Shown: positions 32,237 to 43,700 of the stretch, one piece after another | How the letters are laid out: each line of letters opens with the position of its first letter | Numbering within the stretch: position 1 is the stretch's first letter | NCBI RefSeq assembly: GCF_963678635.1 | Contig: NC_087071.1 | Location: forward strand, 32,912,141-32,976,140 | Direction of reading: 5' to 3' | DNA from: Symsagittifera roscoffensis | Taxonomy: Eukaryota; Xenacoelomorpha; Acoela; Convolutidae | DNA length: 64,000 nucleotides | The notes under the pieces: model-generated | The model's database searches: none | What the model saw: the letters and a program-made list of their open reading frames with translations, nothing else | What the model was told of the DNA's origin: nothing | Made by a program: the position numbers and the translations under genes

Positions 32237-32942
32237 TTACAAATAGATTTTAAAATAACTTTTATAAAGATAAGACTTAATATCAGTGTAAGATTTGACT
32301 AGTTTGACAGCCGCCATCTTTTCCAACGAGTTTTCAGCGGCCCTACTCAGGCTCCTCACTGCAAACTGCAGCGCTAAATAAAGCCGCCACCAAGCTTGAT
32401 ATATTTCCTCCAACATGATATCCAGCTCTATTTTTTTTCTAAATTCTTCCTCTGCTGCTGGCTTTCTGAAGAATTCTTCTTGAAACTAAAACAAATTTAT
32501 ATACTATTTCTATGTTGCCATGCCACTTGAATAAAAAAATTTTTTTATTACTTTTAAAATTGGGTGTATTGTAAAACAAACTTACATCCTCTCCAAAGAA
32601 TAAGGACAAAAAGTCCATTGTTTCTTGTGAAACCACATGGTTTCCACTTCATGGGCTCCGTAGTTTCTTGGCGAAGAACCTACTTTGAATTGAGCCCAGC
32701 TCAAATAGTTCATCGGTATTCAGTACCGGATACTTGAAGACATAACTCCGGTCCATAAAGATCATGAATTCCATAGGCGTTAAATTTGCCCCTTTCTCTA
32801 CTAATCCGTCGTAGATTGCCACCCTTCTCTCGACTTCCTTGTCCTCCAGCAAGGCTTCATGTTTGAAATTTAGCTCATCCCGTAAGTTCAAAAACTTCTC
32901 CGGGAAGTCCACCAGATTATCTTCAGGATTGATAAAATTCAT
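32237..32942 (-). CDS. antisense spliced accessory ORF between pol and env (one in-frame stop)
   Basis: Minus-strand ATG at 32,942 opens a frame to 32,586 (119 codons) with one TGA (32,651-32,649). It then meets a strong donor, GAT|GTAAGT. After a 100-nt intron (32,585-32,486) ending TTTGTTTTAG, the frame continues in phase 0 for 83 codons to TAA at 32,239. Exon 1 reads NFINPEDNLVDFPEKF, then a charged helical stretch and TPMEFMIFMDRSY; exon 2 is a charged/amphipathic helical sequence with EEIYQAWWRLYLAL. No known domain is recognised. The plus strand has no frame here. Continuity over about 200 codons with an in-phase intron favours a real gene; the TGA suggests this copy is dead or makes a 97-residue product. 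Antisense ORFs between pol and the 3' LTR are known in some plant Ty3/gypsy lineages. Confidence 0.5.
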
Positions 32943-33071
32943 TCTGGACGACGAAATTTTTTTTTTGAGGATAAAATACAGATAGTTCAATTTAAACGGA
33001 AAGCAAACAAATGATGTTGCTTTTAGTCCTCTTTTATGAAGAGATGTTTTTTTTTCATTTTCCTCCTCCAA

Positions 33072-33470
33072 TAAGGAAGGGGAATGCAGTTGTTAAAAAT
33101 TAACATCAGCATAAACGAATAAAAATCATTTCACTGCTAGATCTCAACAAATCAAAACTAAGTGGAAAAACCACGACATTAAAACCAGAAGTGGAAAAAA
33201 CCACAACATTACGAAACGAATGGCGAAGGAATTACGACTTAAAAAGAGTCACTTCCGAAAGACGCCGAATAACAACGGCCAATCAGAGCTTAGATTTGCA
33301 AAAAAGCAAAAACAGCCTTTAAAAACTAACTGATATACAGTTGTTTTCATTATTGCTCAATTCCACATCTTGCAATCAAAACCTCCTCTCTCTCCAAAAA
33401 TAAATCTGCTAAATTCCTCAACAAAAATATAAAATCTAACTCAAATTTCCCATCACAAAAAATCCACAAA
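33072..33470. promoter_or_regulatory. divergent promoter-like spacer of retroelement 1
   Basis: Separates the minus-strand ORF from the env start. It has a CCAAT box (33,279-33,283), a TATA-like TTTAAAAA at ~33,316, and two direct repeats (33,160-33,180 and 33,189-33,210), each with GTGG(A5-6)CCAC symmetry. No ORF. The arrangement suggests separate initiation for env and the antisense gene, which is unusual for an element normally transcribed from its LTR. Confidence 0.4.
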
Positions 33471-35751
33471 ATGACAAATCCAAATAGTGAACTAGAGGAA
33501 GGTGAACTAATGGACCAAGATCCTGTTCTAACCACTCTCGAGGAAATGCTTAAACTGAGTAATTTTAAAAATTCTTTTGCTATCATTCACCACCAAAAAA
33601 TAAATTTGCAAAAAATTTATTTGGTTGGTCTTTTAACTCTAATAATACTTTCGAATCAAACCTCAGCATTTGATCCGAAAGAACAATTATTTGCAAATAA
33701 TCTTCGGGTTGCTCATTATGATTGTCAACTAATGACTTCTAACAAAATGTTCTCTCTAAATAAAGTAGCACCTTGCAAAGTCCAACCAGAAAATATTAAA
33801 GTAACCCATGCTTATGTTACTATATATCAGAGACATTTATCGCACAAAAGTAAATGCGACAATGTGTCGAATCAAACACCAATCAATGCGTTGGTTCTGC
33901 GATTCTTTTGATTCGAGTGGTATCGACGCTCGACAAAATATGATCACTACTGATCTCCATTTATCTGCCGATCAATGTAAATCGGCCGCCGACAGAGGCT
34001 ATCTTAACCTAGGCTATGCTAGTATTAGAAATATTCCTTTCAAATTTAATGTTAAAACAGTAACTAATGCCCATGCTGGCAAAGTTGACGGCAAACATCA
34101 TAACGAATGTGATGGCCGTTCTTGGGTTAAATTGGACACTTTTGAAACTTACATGCTAAATGTAACTCTGACTGTTAACCTCAAAGATGGAACAGTCAAT
34201 AATTGGCAAAACATTCCTTTGCCCTGTCCAGTGTCTACAAATGGATGTGAAACAACATCCTTAGACGCTTTTGCTTATACTTGGGAAGAACCCAACAACT
34301 GCATTTTCACTGTTTTAAACAGATTTCCGGCTAAAATGATTCAAAACGAAGAATCATACTATATAATTAAAGGCGATTCTAGCCCGTCTATTCATTCTAC
34401 CCATACAAGGGATTCTCAAAAATTTATGCTACAGGTGATGAATAAAACCGCAATCTCTTTGTGGTCATCCCAGAATAGTGTATCCAACTTCATATGATTC
34501 ATTTTTTATTGCATACACTGACGGTTTCAATATGGATACTGGAATCCAAGTTAAACCAACCCCAGAAACGGGAACTATTCATAATGCCGGCCAACCAAAT
34601 TCTACTTTTCTCACATTAAGTGATGATTCGCCGCCACTCCAATTTTCAGCTCATCAAATTGACTACGAAGCTCATATAGGAACCAAATTGGACTATATTC
34701 TTTTTTATAGCTTCTACATGCTCAGAACGGCCGAGTTAGCCCTTCTGCAAAATCAATGTGAGCTAGAACGCTCCTCAATATTAAATACTTTAATGCTTTC
34801 ATTTGAAAGCCCACGTTTGGCTGGCTATATTCTAACCAAAAACCGCTCTATGTTCTTAGAGACCAATGGCAATGTTGCCTGGCTCTACCATTGTCCGAAA
34901 TTTTATTCACCTTTGCAATTAACGGATGAATGCTATAATCGCATTCCCATTATGTATAAGGAAAATATTCGATTTGTCGATCCAATTACGCGACAAACTT
35001 TTTAGTCGGCAGATCTACAAGACTGCTCCGACAAACATTCAAATCTCTTTCAACTAGATGTTGATGATGATAAGTCCTGGATTGAATTAACCCCTCAAAT
35101 TACAAGGGTTACAGGACCATATCTCTTTAAACCAAAAGAGATAATTCAAAAGATTAAGCATCTTTAGCCTCTAGCCAAGGCGCTTCAATCTACACTTATG
35201 CTCAAATGCAAAAATTCTGGAATAGGATTTCCGATAATTCAGAGATGAAAGGAATACTGCAAAAAGTATCCAGGTCCTTACTAAATGCTAAAAAAACTCT
35301 TTTCAAGGACTCATACAGCCCACTAGGCTCTTCCCAAACAATTTATTTGGACTATCTCATCTCTCCAAACTTTTGGAAAAACGAATACACCCGTATATTC
35401 GGGAAAGTACGATACTATTTAGAAAAATGCGGAATAGTCTTCGCCTCTTTTCTATTTGTGAAATTCATACTAGATTGCCTAGTATTCATAATAAAGGCTA
35501 TGCATATTCACAAAATCACCGGCCGCTCACTACACTTTGGCAAAGTATTACTTGCCGCTTCATATAATATACTTTTCACTTCCATAGTGACCTCAATTTT
35601 CACTCAAGATGAGCAAACTGAAAAAATAGAACAAGAATGTGATCAAAAAATACAAGCTCCTCGTTTAGAGGAAATTGATAAAATAAACCAGGATCGCATG
35701 TATCCTCACATCCAATTTCTTTTAGAAATTACTAGTGGGAATGCAATGTGA
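33471..35751 (+). pseudogene. envelope-like glycoprotein gene, frameshifted
   Basis: Open pieces, each in a new frame or after a stop: 33,471-33,911, ~33,830-34,497, 34,478-35,005, 35,006-35,166, ~35,180-35,751. Breaks: a frameshift near 33,830, one near 34,480, an in-frame TAG at 35,003, and a shift near 35,170. The first piece has about 45 polar residues before a hydrophobic signal-like segment (IYLVGLLTLIILS), then a YDC motif and further paired cysteines. The last piece ends with a ~23-residue hydrophobic membrane anchor (about 35,431-35,500) and a cytoplasmic tail of ~80 residues. The cysteine layout reminds me of glycoproteins in chuviruses and arthropod env-bearing retroelements; this is from memory and untested. 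It cannot encode one protein as read. Confidence 0.7.
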
Positions 35752-37383
35752 AGGGTCACTCAGTAAACATTACATGGTTTGAAGGTTAAGCTGAAATCGG
35801 GGGCTAGAGATCACGGAGATCAGGAATTAGTCGATTAGGATTGTGTGAAATTGGTTCGCTTGGTTCAAATTGTGACACCTACTGGATACCTGTATCTAAT
35901 ATTCGTGACGAATTTGGCCTTTGTCAGTGATGACAGGAGAGGGATGGAGTTAAAAGCTTGTCCGGAGAAACCAGTTAAGCTGATTCCAGGACTGATAGGG
36001 AATGGCTTGGTCTTAAGCAAAAATAAATATAAAAAATGTAAGCAACTGGAGGGTAACAAAGAGCTCCAAAAGTCGATTTGATCTCGGAGAAAATAGTAAG
36101 AAAGGGTTCACTTGATTAAGATTACCGTTGCTTTGAATTGCGAGATTCAAAAAGTTAGGTTACTATCAGAACCAGAAATCTCCATAATTGGTAGGTTATA
36201 TTCTGGCGATCTTATAGGCCTTGTATATTTGGTTAAACTTTCGTTATCTTATATTCAATTGCCATCAATCATTTGCGAGTTGAGTCTGAAGTCGAATAAA
36301 AAAGCCGCGACGAGAGAAAGGGAGGCGCAGCAGATTTCGATACAAGAAACTCTACACCTTCTAAAACTCCTTTCAAAAGGGATATTGTAAACGCGTCTTC
36401 CCCTTGCCTTGCCGGTTCTAAGACAAGGACGTTAGAAAGTAATCCCTCAGTTGAGACGGCAAAGCTTACAATAATTCACCTCGATTCACAACTGAAAAGC
36501 CACACGACCAAAATAAGTGTCTTTATCGACGCATAAATGAGTATTCATAGTACAAAAGGGCAATGAGACAAAAGGAATTGAAAAACCAATTAAAAATATC
36601 TATTCTAAGCGAATTACATTTTGCTACAAAACAGCGTCAACAGATTTGGATAAGTGGTAGTGCACTCAATCAGCAACAAAAAATACCAACTTTAAGATCT
36701 TTGAGTTTCAATTATTTTTTTGATTGACACTTTTGTGGGCTAAAGTTGACCCAATTTTAGACAGCAGGGTTGTTATTGAAATTCATGCAAAGCAATTATG
36801 TGGTCAGAATATTCTTAGAAAATCTTGCAAAACCTCATCTTGTATGTTCCAGTTTTGTTTTGTAATTTGACTTTGAAATTATTCGCAGTGTACTAACTTG
36901 CAGTTGCTTTTGAACTTATAGCTTTAAATGTGCACTTTTAAATGGATTTCAATAAAATTGATTTTATGTCAGTAATTTATTTGTTTCTTTTCAACTTGTT
37001 GCGAGTGAATTTATTCATTCTTTCAAATTCAAGTTTAACTTAACGGTTTGCTCTTAGACTGGCATACGCAGAGAACTCTAGCGAAGTAGTGCTTTGGTTT
37101 AGTAACCAGACACAAACTCTCGTGTGGCTTTTTTGCTCGTCTGTGTGCTGTGAAAATATCCAGTCAAAACATGGCAGGCCATATATCCACAAGCAAACGT
37201 TTTAACTTCATTGGGCGTAGGACTCAACATGAGATATTTCACAGGATAAAAAAAATGTTCTACTTTTTATTTATTTTATTGCAAGAGTCAATTAGTTAGT
37301 TAGTCGCTATATTTTGCTGGAATCCGCATTTGGCTCTAAAAATTAGTTTCAATTGATACAATTTTTTTTGTGGTCGGAACAGT
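35752..37383. other. flank of retroelement 1, short coding-like remnants, no gene called
   Basis: 35,845-36,081 and 36,112-36,390 hold two short plus-strand frames; the first reads YLYLIFVTNLAFVS then ELKACPEKPVKLI, like a signal peptide followed by mature protein. Both lack a supported start, and no splice junction joins them. They may be remnants of another element. 36,400-37,300 is AT-rich with nothing recognisable. No 3' LTR matching 25,870-26,330 was found. Confidence 0.35.
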
Positions 37384-37570
37384 CTAAGCTACTGGCGCAG
37401 CTTTTTGCTAATCTAGGTGCTGTTTGATTTCAGATCACTATGTCTAGATTAGACCAGTAGCATGAACTTTGGAATTGGTGAGACACGACTATATTCCACA
37501 TGCCACAATTAGTTCTATTAATACCACAGTTCCAGTCTCGTTTTTTACCACACGAAGATGCCGTTTCGTA
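37384..37570 (+). pseudogene. degenerate copy of TPMT-like first coding exon
   Basis: Aligns by eye with 51,415-51,600: the pre-exon words (CTAATCTAGGTGCTGTTT against CTAATCTAAGTGCTGTTT), the acceptor TTTCAG, then ATG at 37,441, GACCAGTAGCATGAACTTTG, CCACAGTTCCAGTCTCG, and TTTTTTACCA. The sixth codon is TAG where the live copies have TGG. Similarity ends about 37,560, just before the start codon of the Cys-rich peptide. Confidence 0.8.
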
Positions 37571-37579
37571 CGTCTTAAT

Positions 37580-37731
37580 ATGGTTAACACCAGTTTTCTA
37601 GTGGCTTGTGGACTACTTCTGGGTTGTTGTTTCCATGAAATTCAAGCTGATGAAGCCACGTGCACTGGTTGTGGTAAAGGTACATACTGTTGTCCAATAT
37701 CAAAGACATGTTGCAGTGAATTAGCGTATAG
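37580..37731 (+). CDS. secreted Cys-rich peptide, first exon
   Basis: ATG 37,580 opens a classic signal peptide (VNTSFLVACGLLLGCC, likely cleavage after ~residue 23). A short cysteine-dense mature part follows: CTGCGKGTYCCPISKTCC, spacing C-x2-C-x5-CC-x5-CC, somewhat granulin-like. The frame stays open into the satellite that starts at 37,732. A donor-like GTGAGG sits exactly at that boundary (37,731), so the satellite is most simply read as intron. What the rest of the protein is I cannot tell; I name no function. The exon begins only ~10 bp after the dead TPMT exon, so the gene may use captured sequence as leader. Confidence 0.5.
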
Positions 37732-40700
37732 TGAGGAACTGTGGACTGTAGAATTGGCGAAATTCTCACTTGTTCACGCCATGCTGGATTATCGTTTTTT
37801 GTTTATAGGTTTCATCATTTGCTGCTTGCCATTTGTTTTCTGTAGCTTTGATATGCTTTATAACTCTGAGGAACTGTGGACTGTAGAATTGGCGAAATTC
37901 TCACTTGTTCACGCCATGCTGGATTATCGTTTTTTGTTTATAGGTTTCATCATTTGCTGCTTGCCATTTGTTTTCTGTAGCTTTGATATGCTTTATAACT
38001 CTGAGGAACTGTGGACTGTAGAATTGGCGAAATTCTCACTTGTTCACGCCATGCTGGATTATCGTTTTTCGTTTATAGGTTTCATCATTTGCTGCTTGCC
38101 ATTTGTTTTCTGTAGCTTTGATATGCTTTATAACTCTGAGGAACTGTGGACTGTAGAATTGGCGAAATTCTCACTTGTTCACGCCATGCTGGATTATCGT
38201 TTTTTGTTTATAGGTTTCATCATTTGCTGCTTGCCATTTGTTTTCTGTAGCTTTGATATGCTTTATAACTCTGAGGAACTGTGGACTGTAGAATTGGCGA
38301 AATTCTCACTTGTTCACGCCATGCTGGATTATCGTTTTTTGTTTATAGGTTTCATCATTTGCTGCTTGCCATTTGTTTTCTGTAGCTTTGATATGCTTTA
38401 TAACTCTGAGGAACTGTGGACTGTAGAATTGGCGAAATTCTCTCCTGTTCACGCCATGCTGGATTATCGTTTTTTGTTTATAGGTTTCATCATTTGCTGC
38501 TTGCCATTTGTTTTCTGTAGCTTTGATATGCTTTATAACTGAGGAACTGTGGACTGTAGAATTGGCGAAATTCTCACTTGTTCACGCCATGCTGGATTAT
38601 CGTTTTTTGTTTATAGGTTTCATCATTTGCTGCTTGCCATTTGTTTTCTGTAGCTTTGATATGCTTTATAACTCTGAGGAACTGTGGACTGTAGAATTGG
38701 CGAAATTCTCACTTGTTCACGCCATGCTGGATTATCGTTTTTTGTTTATAGGTTTCATCATTTGCTGCTTGCCATTTGTTTTCTGTAGCTTTGATATGCT
38801 TTATAACTCTGAGGAACTGTGGACTGTAGAATTGGCGAAATTCTCACTTGTTCACGCCATGCTGGATTATCGTTTTTTGTTTATAGGTTTCATCATTTGC
38901 TGCTTGCCATTTGTTTTCTGTAGCTTTGATATGCTTTATAACTCTGAGGAACTGTGGACTGTAGAATTGGCGAAATTCTCACTTGTTCACGCCATGCTGG
39001 ATTATCGTTTTTTGTTTATAGGTTTCATCATTTGCTGCTTGCCATTTGTTTTCTGTAGCTTTGATATGCTTTATAACTCTGAGGAACTGTGGACTGTAGA
39101 ATTGGCGAAATTCTCACTTGTTCACGCCATGCTGGATTATCGTTTTTCGTTTATAGGTTTCATCATTTGCTGCTTGCCATTTGTTTTCTGTAGCTTTGAT
39201 ATGCTTTATAACTCTGAGGAACTGTGGACTGTAGAATTGGCGAAATTCTCACTTGTTCACGCCATGCTGGATTATCGTTTTTTGTTTATAGGTTTCATCA
39301 TTTGCTGCTTGCCATTTGTTTTCTGTAGCTTTGATATGCTTTATAACTCTGAGGAACTGTGGACTGTAGAATTGGCGAAATTCTCACTTGTTCACGCCAT
39401 GCTGGATTATCGTTTTTTGTTTATAGGTTTCATCATTTGCTGCTTGCCATTTGTTTTCTGTAGCTTTGATATGCTTTATAACTCTGAGGAACTGTGGACT
39501 GTAGAATTGGCGAAATTCTCACTTGTTCACGCCATGCTGGATTATCGTTTTTTGTTTATAGGTTTCATCATTTGCTGCTTGCCATTTGTTTTCTGTAGCT
39601 TTGATATGCTTTATAACTGAGGAACTGTGGACTGTAGAATTGGCGAAATTCTCACTTGTTCACGCCATGCTGGATTATCGTTTTTTGTTTATAGGTTTCA
39701 TCATTTGCTGCTTGCCATTTGTTTTCTGTAGCTTTGATATGCTTTATAACTCTGAGGAACTGTGGACTGTAGAATTGGCGAAATTCTCACTTGTTCACGC
39801 CATGCTGGATTATCGTTTTTTGTTTATAGGTTTCATCATTTGCTGCTTGCCATTTGTTTTCTGTAGCTTTGATATGCTTTATAACTCTGAGGAACTGTGG
39901 ACTGTAGAATTGGCGAAATTCTCACTTGTTCACGCCATGCTGGATTATCGTTTTTTGTTTATAGGTTTCATCATTTGCTGCTTGCCATTTGTTTTCTGTA
40001 GCTTTGATATGCTTTATAACTCTGAGGAACTGTGGACTGTAGAATTGGCGAAATTCTCACTTGTTCACGCCATGCTGGATTATCGTTTTTTGTTTATAGG
40101 TTTCATCATTTGCTGCTTGCCATTTGTTTTCTGTAGCTTTGATATGCTTTATAACTCTGAGGAACTGTGGACTGTAGAATTGGCGAAATTCTCACTTGTT
40201 CACGCCATGCTGGATTATCGTTTTTTGTTTATAGGTTTCATCATTTGCTGCTTGCCATTTGTTTTCTGTAGCTTTGATATGCTTTAACTCTGAGGAACTG
40301 TGGACTGTAGAATTGGCGAAATTCTCACTTGTTCACGCCATGCTGGATTATCGTTTTTTGTTTATAGGTTTCATCATTTGCTGCTTGCCATTTGTTTTCT
40401 GTAGCTTTGATATGCTTTATAACTGAGGAACTGTGAACTGTAGAATTGGCGAAATTCTCACTTGTTCACGCCATGCTGGATTATCGTTTTTCGTTTATAG
40501 GTTTCATCATTTGCTGCTTGCCATTTGTTTTCTGTAGCTTTGATATGCTTTATAACTCTGAGGAACTGTGGACTGTAGAATTGGCGAAATTCTCACTTGT
40601 TCACGCCATGCTGGATTATCGTTTTTCGTTTATAGGTTTCATCATTTGCTGCTTGCCATTTGTTTTCTGTAGCTTTGATATGCTTTATAACTCTGAGGAA

Positions 40701-43700
40701 CTGTGGACTGTAGAATTGGCGAAATTCTCACTTGTTCACGCCATGCTGGATTATCGTTTTTTGTTTATAGGTTTCATCATTTGCTGCTTGCCATTTGTTT
40801 TCTGTAGCTTTGATATGCTTTATAACTCTGAGGAACTGTGGACTGTAGAATTGGCGAAATTCTCACTTGTTCACGCCATGCTGGATTATCGTTTTTCGTT
40901 TATAGGTTTCATCATTTGCTGCTTGCCATTTGTTTTCTGTAGCTTTGATATGCTTTATAACTCTGAGGAACTGTGGACTGTAGAATTGGCGAAATTCTCA
41001 CTTGTTCACGCCATGCTGGATTATCGTTTTTTGTTTATAGGTTTCATCATTTGCTGCTTGCCATTTGTTTTCTGTAGCTTTGATATGCTTTATAACTCTG
41101 AGGAACTGTGGACTGTAGAATTGGCGAAATTCTCACTTGTTCACGCCATGCTGGATTATCGTTTTTCGTTAATAGGTTTCATCATTTGCTGCTTGCCATT
41201 TGTTTTCTGTAGCTTTGATATGCTTTATAACTCTGAGGAACTGTGGACTGTAGAATTGGCGAAATTCTCACTTCTTCACGCCATGCTGGATTATCGTTTT
41301 TTGTTTATAGGTTTCATCATTTGCTGCTTGCCATTTGTTTTCTGTAGCTTTGATATGCTTTATAACTCTGAGGAACTGTGGACTGTAGAATTGGCGAAAT
41401 TCTCACTTGTTCACGCCATGCTGGATTATCGTTTTTTGTTTATAGGTTTCATCATTTGCTGCTTGCCATTTGTTTTCTGTAGCTTTGATATGCTTTATAA
41501 CTCTGAGGAACTGTGGACTGTAGAATTGGCGAAATTCTCACTTGTTCACGCCATGCTGGATTATCGTTTTTTGTTTATAGGTTTCATCATTTGCTGCTTG
41601 CCATTTGTTTTCTGTAGCTTTGATATGCTTTATAACTGAGGAACTGTGGACTGTAGAATTGGCGAAATTCTCACTTGTTCACGCCATGCTGGATTATCGT
41701 TTTTTGTTTATAGGTTTCATCATTTGCTGCTTGCCATTTGTTTTCTGTAGCTTTGATATGCTTTATAACTCTGAGGAACTGTGGACTGTAGAATTGGCGA
41801 AATTCTCACTTGTTCACGCCATGCTGGATTATCGTTTTTTGTTTCTAGGTTTCATCATTTGCTGCTTGCCATTTGTTTTCTGTAGCTTTGATATGCTTTA
41901 TAACTCTGAGGAACTGTGGACTGTAGAATTGGCGAAATTCTCACTTGTTCACGCCATGCTGGATTATCGTTTTTTGTTTATAGGTTTCATCATTTGCTGC
42001 TTGCCATTTGTTTTCTGTAGCTTTGATATGCTTTATAACTCTGAGGAACTGTGGACTGTAGAATTGGCGAAATTCTCACTTGTTCACGCCATGCTGGATT
42101 ATCGTTTTTTGTTTATAGGTTTCATCATTTGCTGCTTGCCATTTGTTTTCTGTAGCTTTGATATGCTTTATAACTGAGGAACTGTGGACTGTAGAATTGG
42201 CGAAATTCTCACTTGTTCACGCCATGCTGGATTATCGTTTTTTGTTTATAGGTTTCATCATTTGCTGCTTGCCATTTGTTTTCTGTAGCTTTGATATGCT
42301 TTATAACTCTGAGGAACTGTGGACTGTAGAATTGGCGAAATTCTCACTTGTTCACGCCATGCTGGATTATCGTTTTTTGTTTCTAGGTTTCATCATTTGC
42401 TGCTTGCCATTTGTTTTCTGTAGCTTTGATATGCTTTATAACTCTGAGGAACTGTGGACTGTAGAATTGGCGAAATTCTCACTTGTTCACGCCATGCTGG
42501 ATTATCGTTTTTTGTTTATAGGTTTCATCATTTGCTGCTTGCCATTTGTTTTCTGTAGCTTTGATATGCTTTATAACTCTGAGGAACTGTGGACTGTAGA
42601 ATTGGCGAAATTCTCACTTGTTCACGCCATGCTGGATTATCGTTTTTTGTTTATAGGTTTCATCATTTGCTGCTTGCCATTTGTTTTCTGTAGCTTTGAT
42701 ATGCTTTATAACTCTGAGGAACTGTGGACTGTAGAATTGGCGAAATTCTCACTTGTTCACGCCATGCTGGATTATCGTTTTTTGTTTATAGGTTTCATCA
42801 TTTGCTGCTTGATATTTGTTTTCTGTAGCTTTGATATGCTTTAACTCTGAGGAACTGTGGACTGTAGAATTGGCGAAATTCTCACTTGTTCACGCCATGC
42901 TGGATTATCGTTTTTTGTTTATAGGTTTCATCATTTGCTGCTTGCCATTTGTTTTCTGTAGCTTTGATATGCTTTATAACTGAGGAACTGTGAACTGTAG
43001 AATTGGCGAAACACTCACTTGTTCACGCCATGCTGGATTATCGTTTTTGCTTATAGGTTTCATCATTTGCTGCTTGCCATTTGTTTTCTGTAGCTTTGAT
43101 ATGCTTTATAACTCTGAGGAACTGTGGACTGTAGAATTGGCGAAATTCTCACTTGTTCACGCCATGCTGGATTATCGTTTTTTGTTTATAGGTTTCATCA
43201 TTTGCTGCTTGCCATTTGTTTTCTGTAGCTTTGATATGCTTTATAACTCTGAGGAACTGTGGACTGTAGAATTGGCGAAATTCTCACTTGTTCACGCCAT
43301 GCTGGATTATCGTTTTTTGTTTATTGGTTTCATCATTTGCTGCTTGCCATTTGTTTTCTGTAGCTTTGATATGCTTTATAACTCTGAGGAACTGTGGACT
43401 GTAGAATTGGCGAAATTCTCACTTGTTGACGCCATGCTGAATTATCGTTTTTTGTTTATAGGTTTCATCATTTGCTGCTTGCCATTTGTTTTCTGTAGCT
43501 TTGATATGCTTTATAACTCTGAGGAACTGTGGACTGTAGAATTGGCGAAATTCTCACTTGTTCACGCCATGCTGGATTATCGTTTTTTGTTTATAGGTTT
43601 CATCATTTGCTGCTTGCCATTTGTTTTCTGTAGCTTTGATATGCTTTATAACTCTGCGAAACTGTGGACTGTAGAATTGGCGAAATTCTCACTTGTTCAC

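Larger units (their letters stand above)
25870..35751 (+). mobile_element. retroelement 1: Ty3/gypsy-type, env-bearing, gag not seen, decayed
   Basis: Ordered parts: LTR-like region, protease + Macro + reverse transcriptase start (26,388), broken reverse transcriptase middle, RNase H-integrase (to 32,102), a minus-strand spliced ORF (32,237-32,942), a divergent spacer, and an envelope-like gene (33,471-35,751). The reverse transcriptase, RNase H, D,D35E integrase order and GPY/F module place it with Metaviridae-like elements. No gag is present between the LTR-like region and pol, so this copy is either deleted there or non-autonomous. Stops and frameshifts show it cannot make full pol or env as read. 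Confidence 0.85.

Noticed and set aside
35752-36900. 3' LTR of retroelement 1
   Set aside because: No stretch matching the 25,870-26,330 promoter/poly(A) region could be found by eye.
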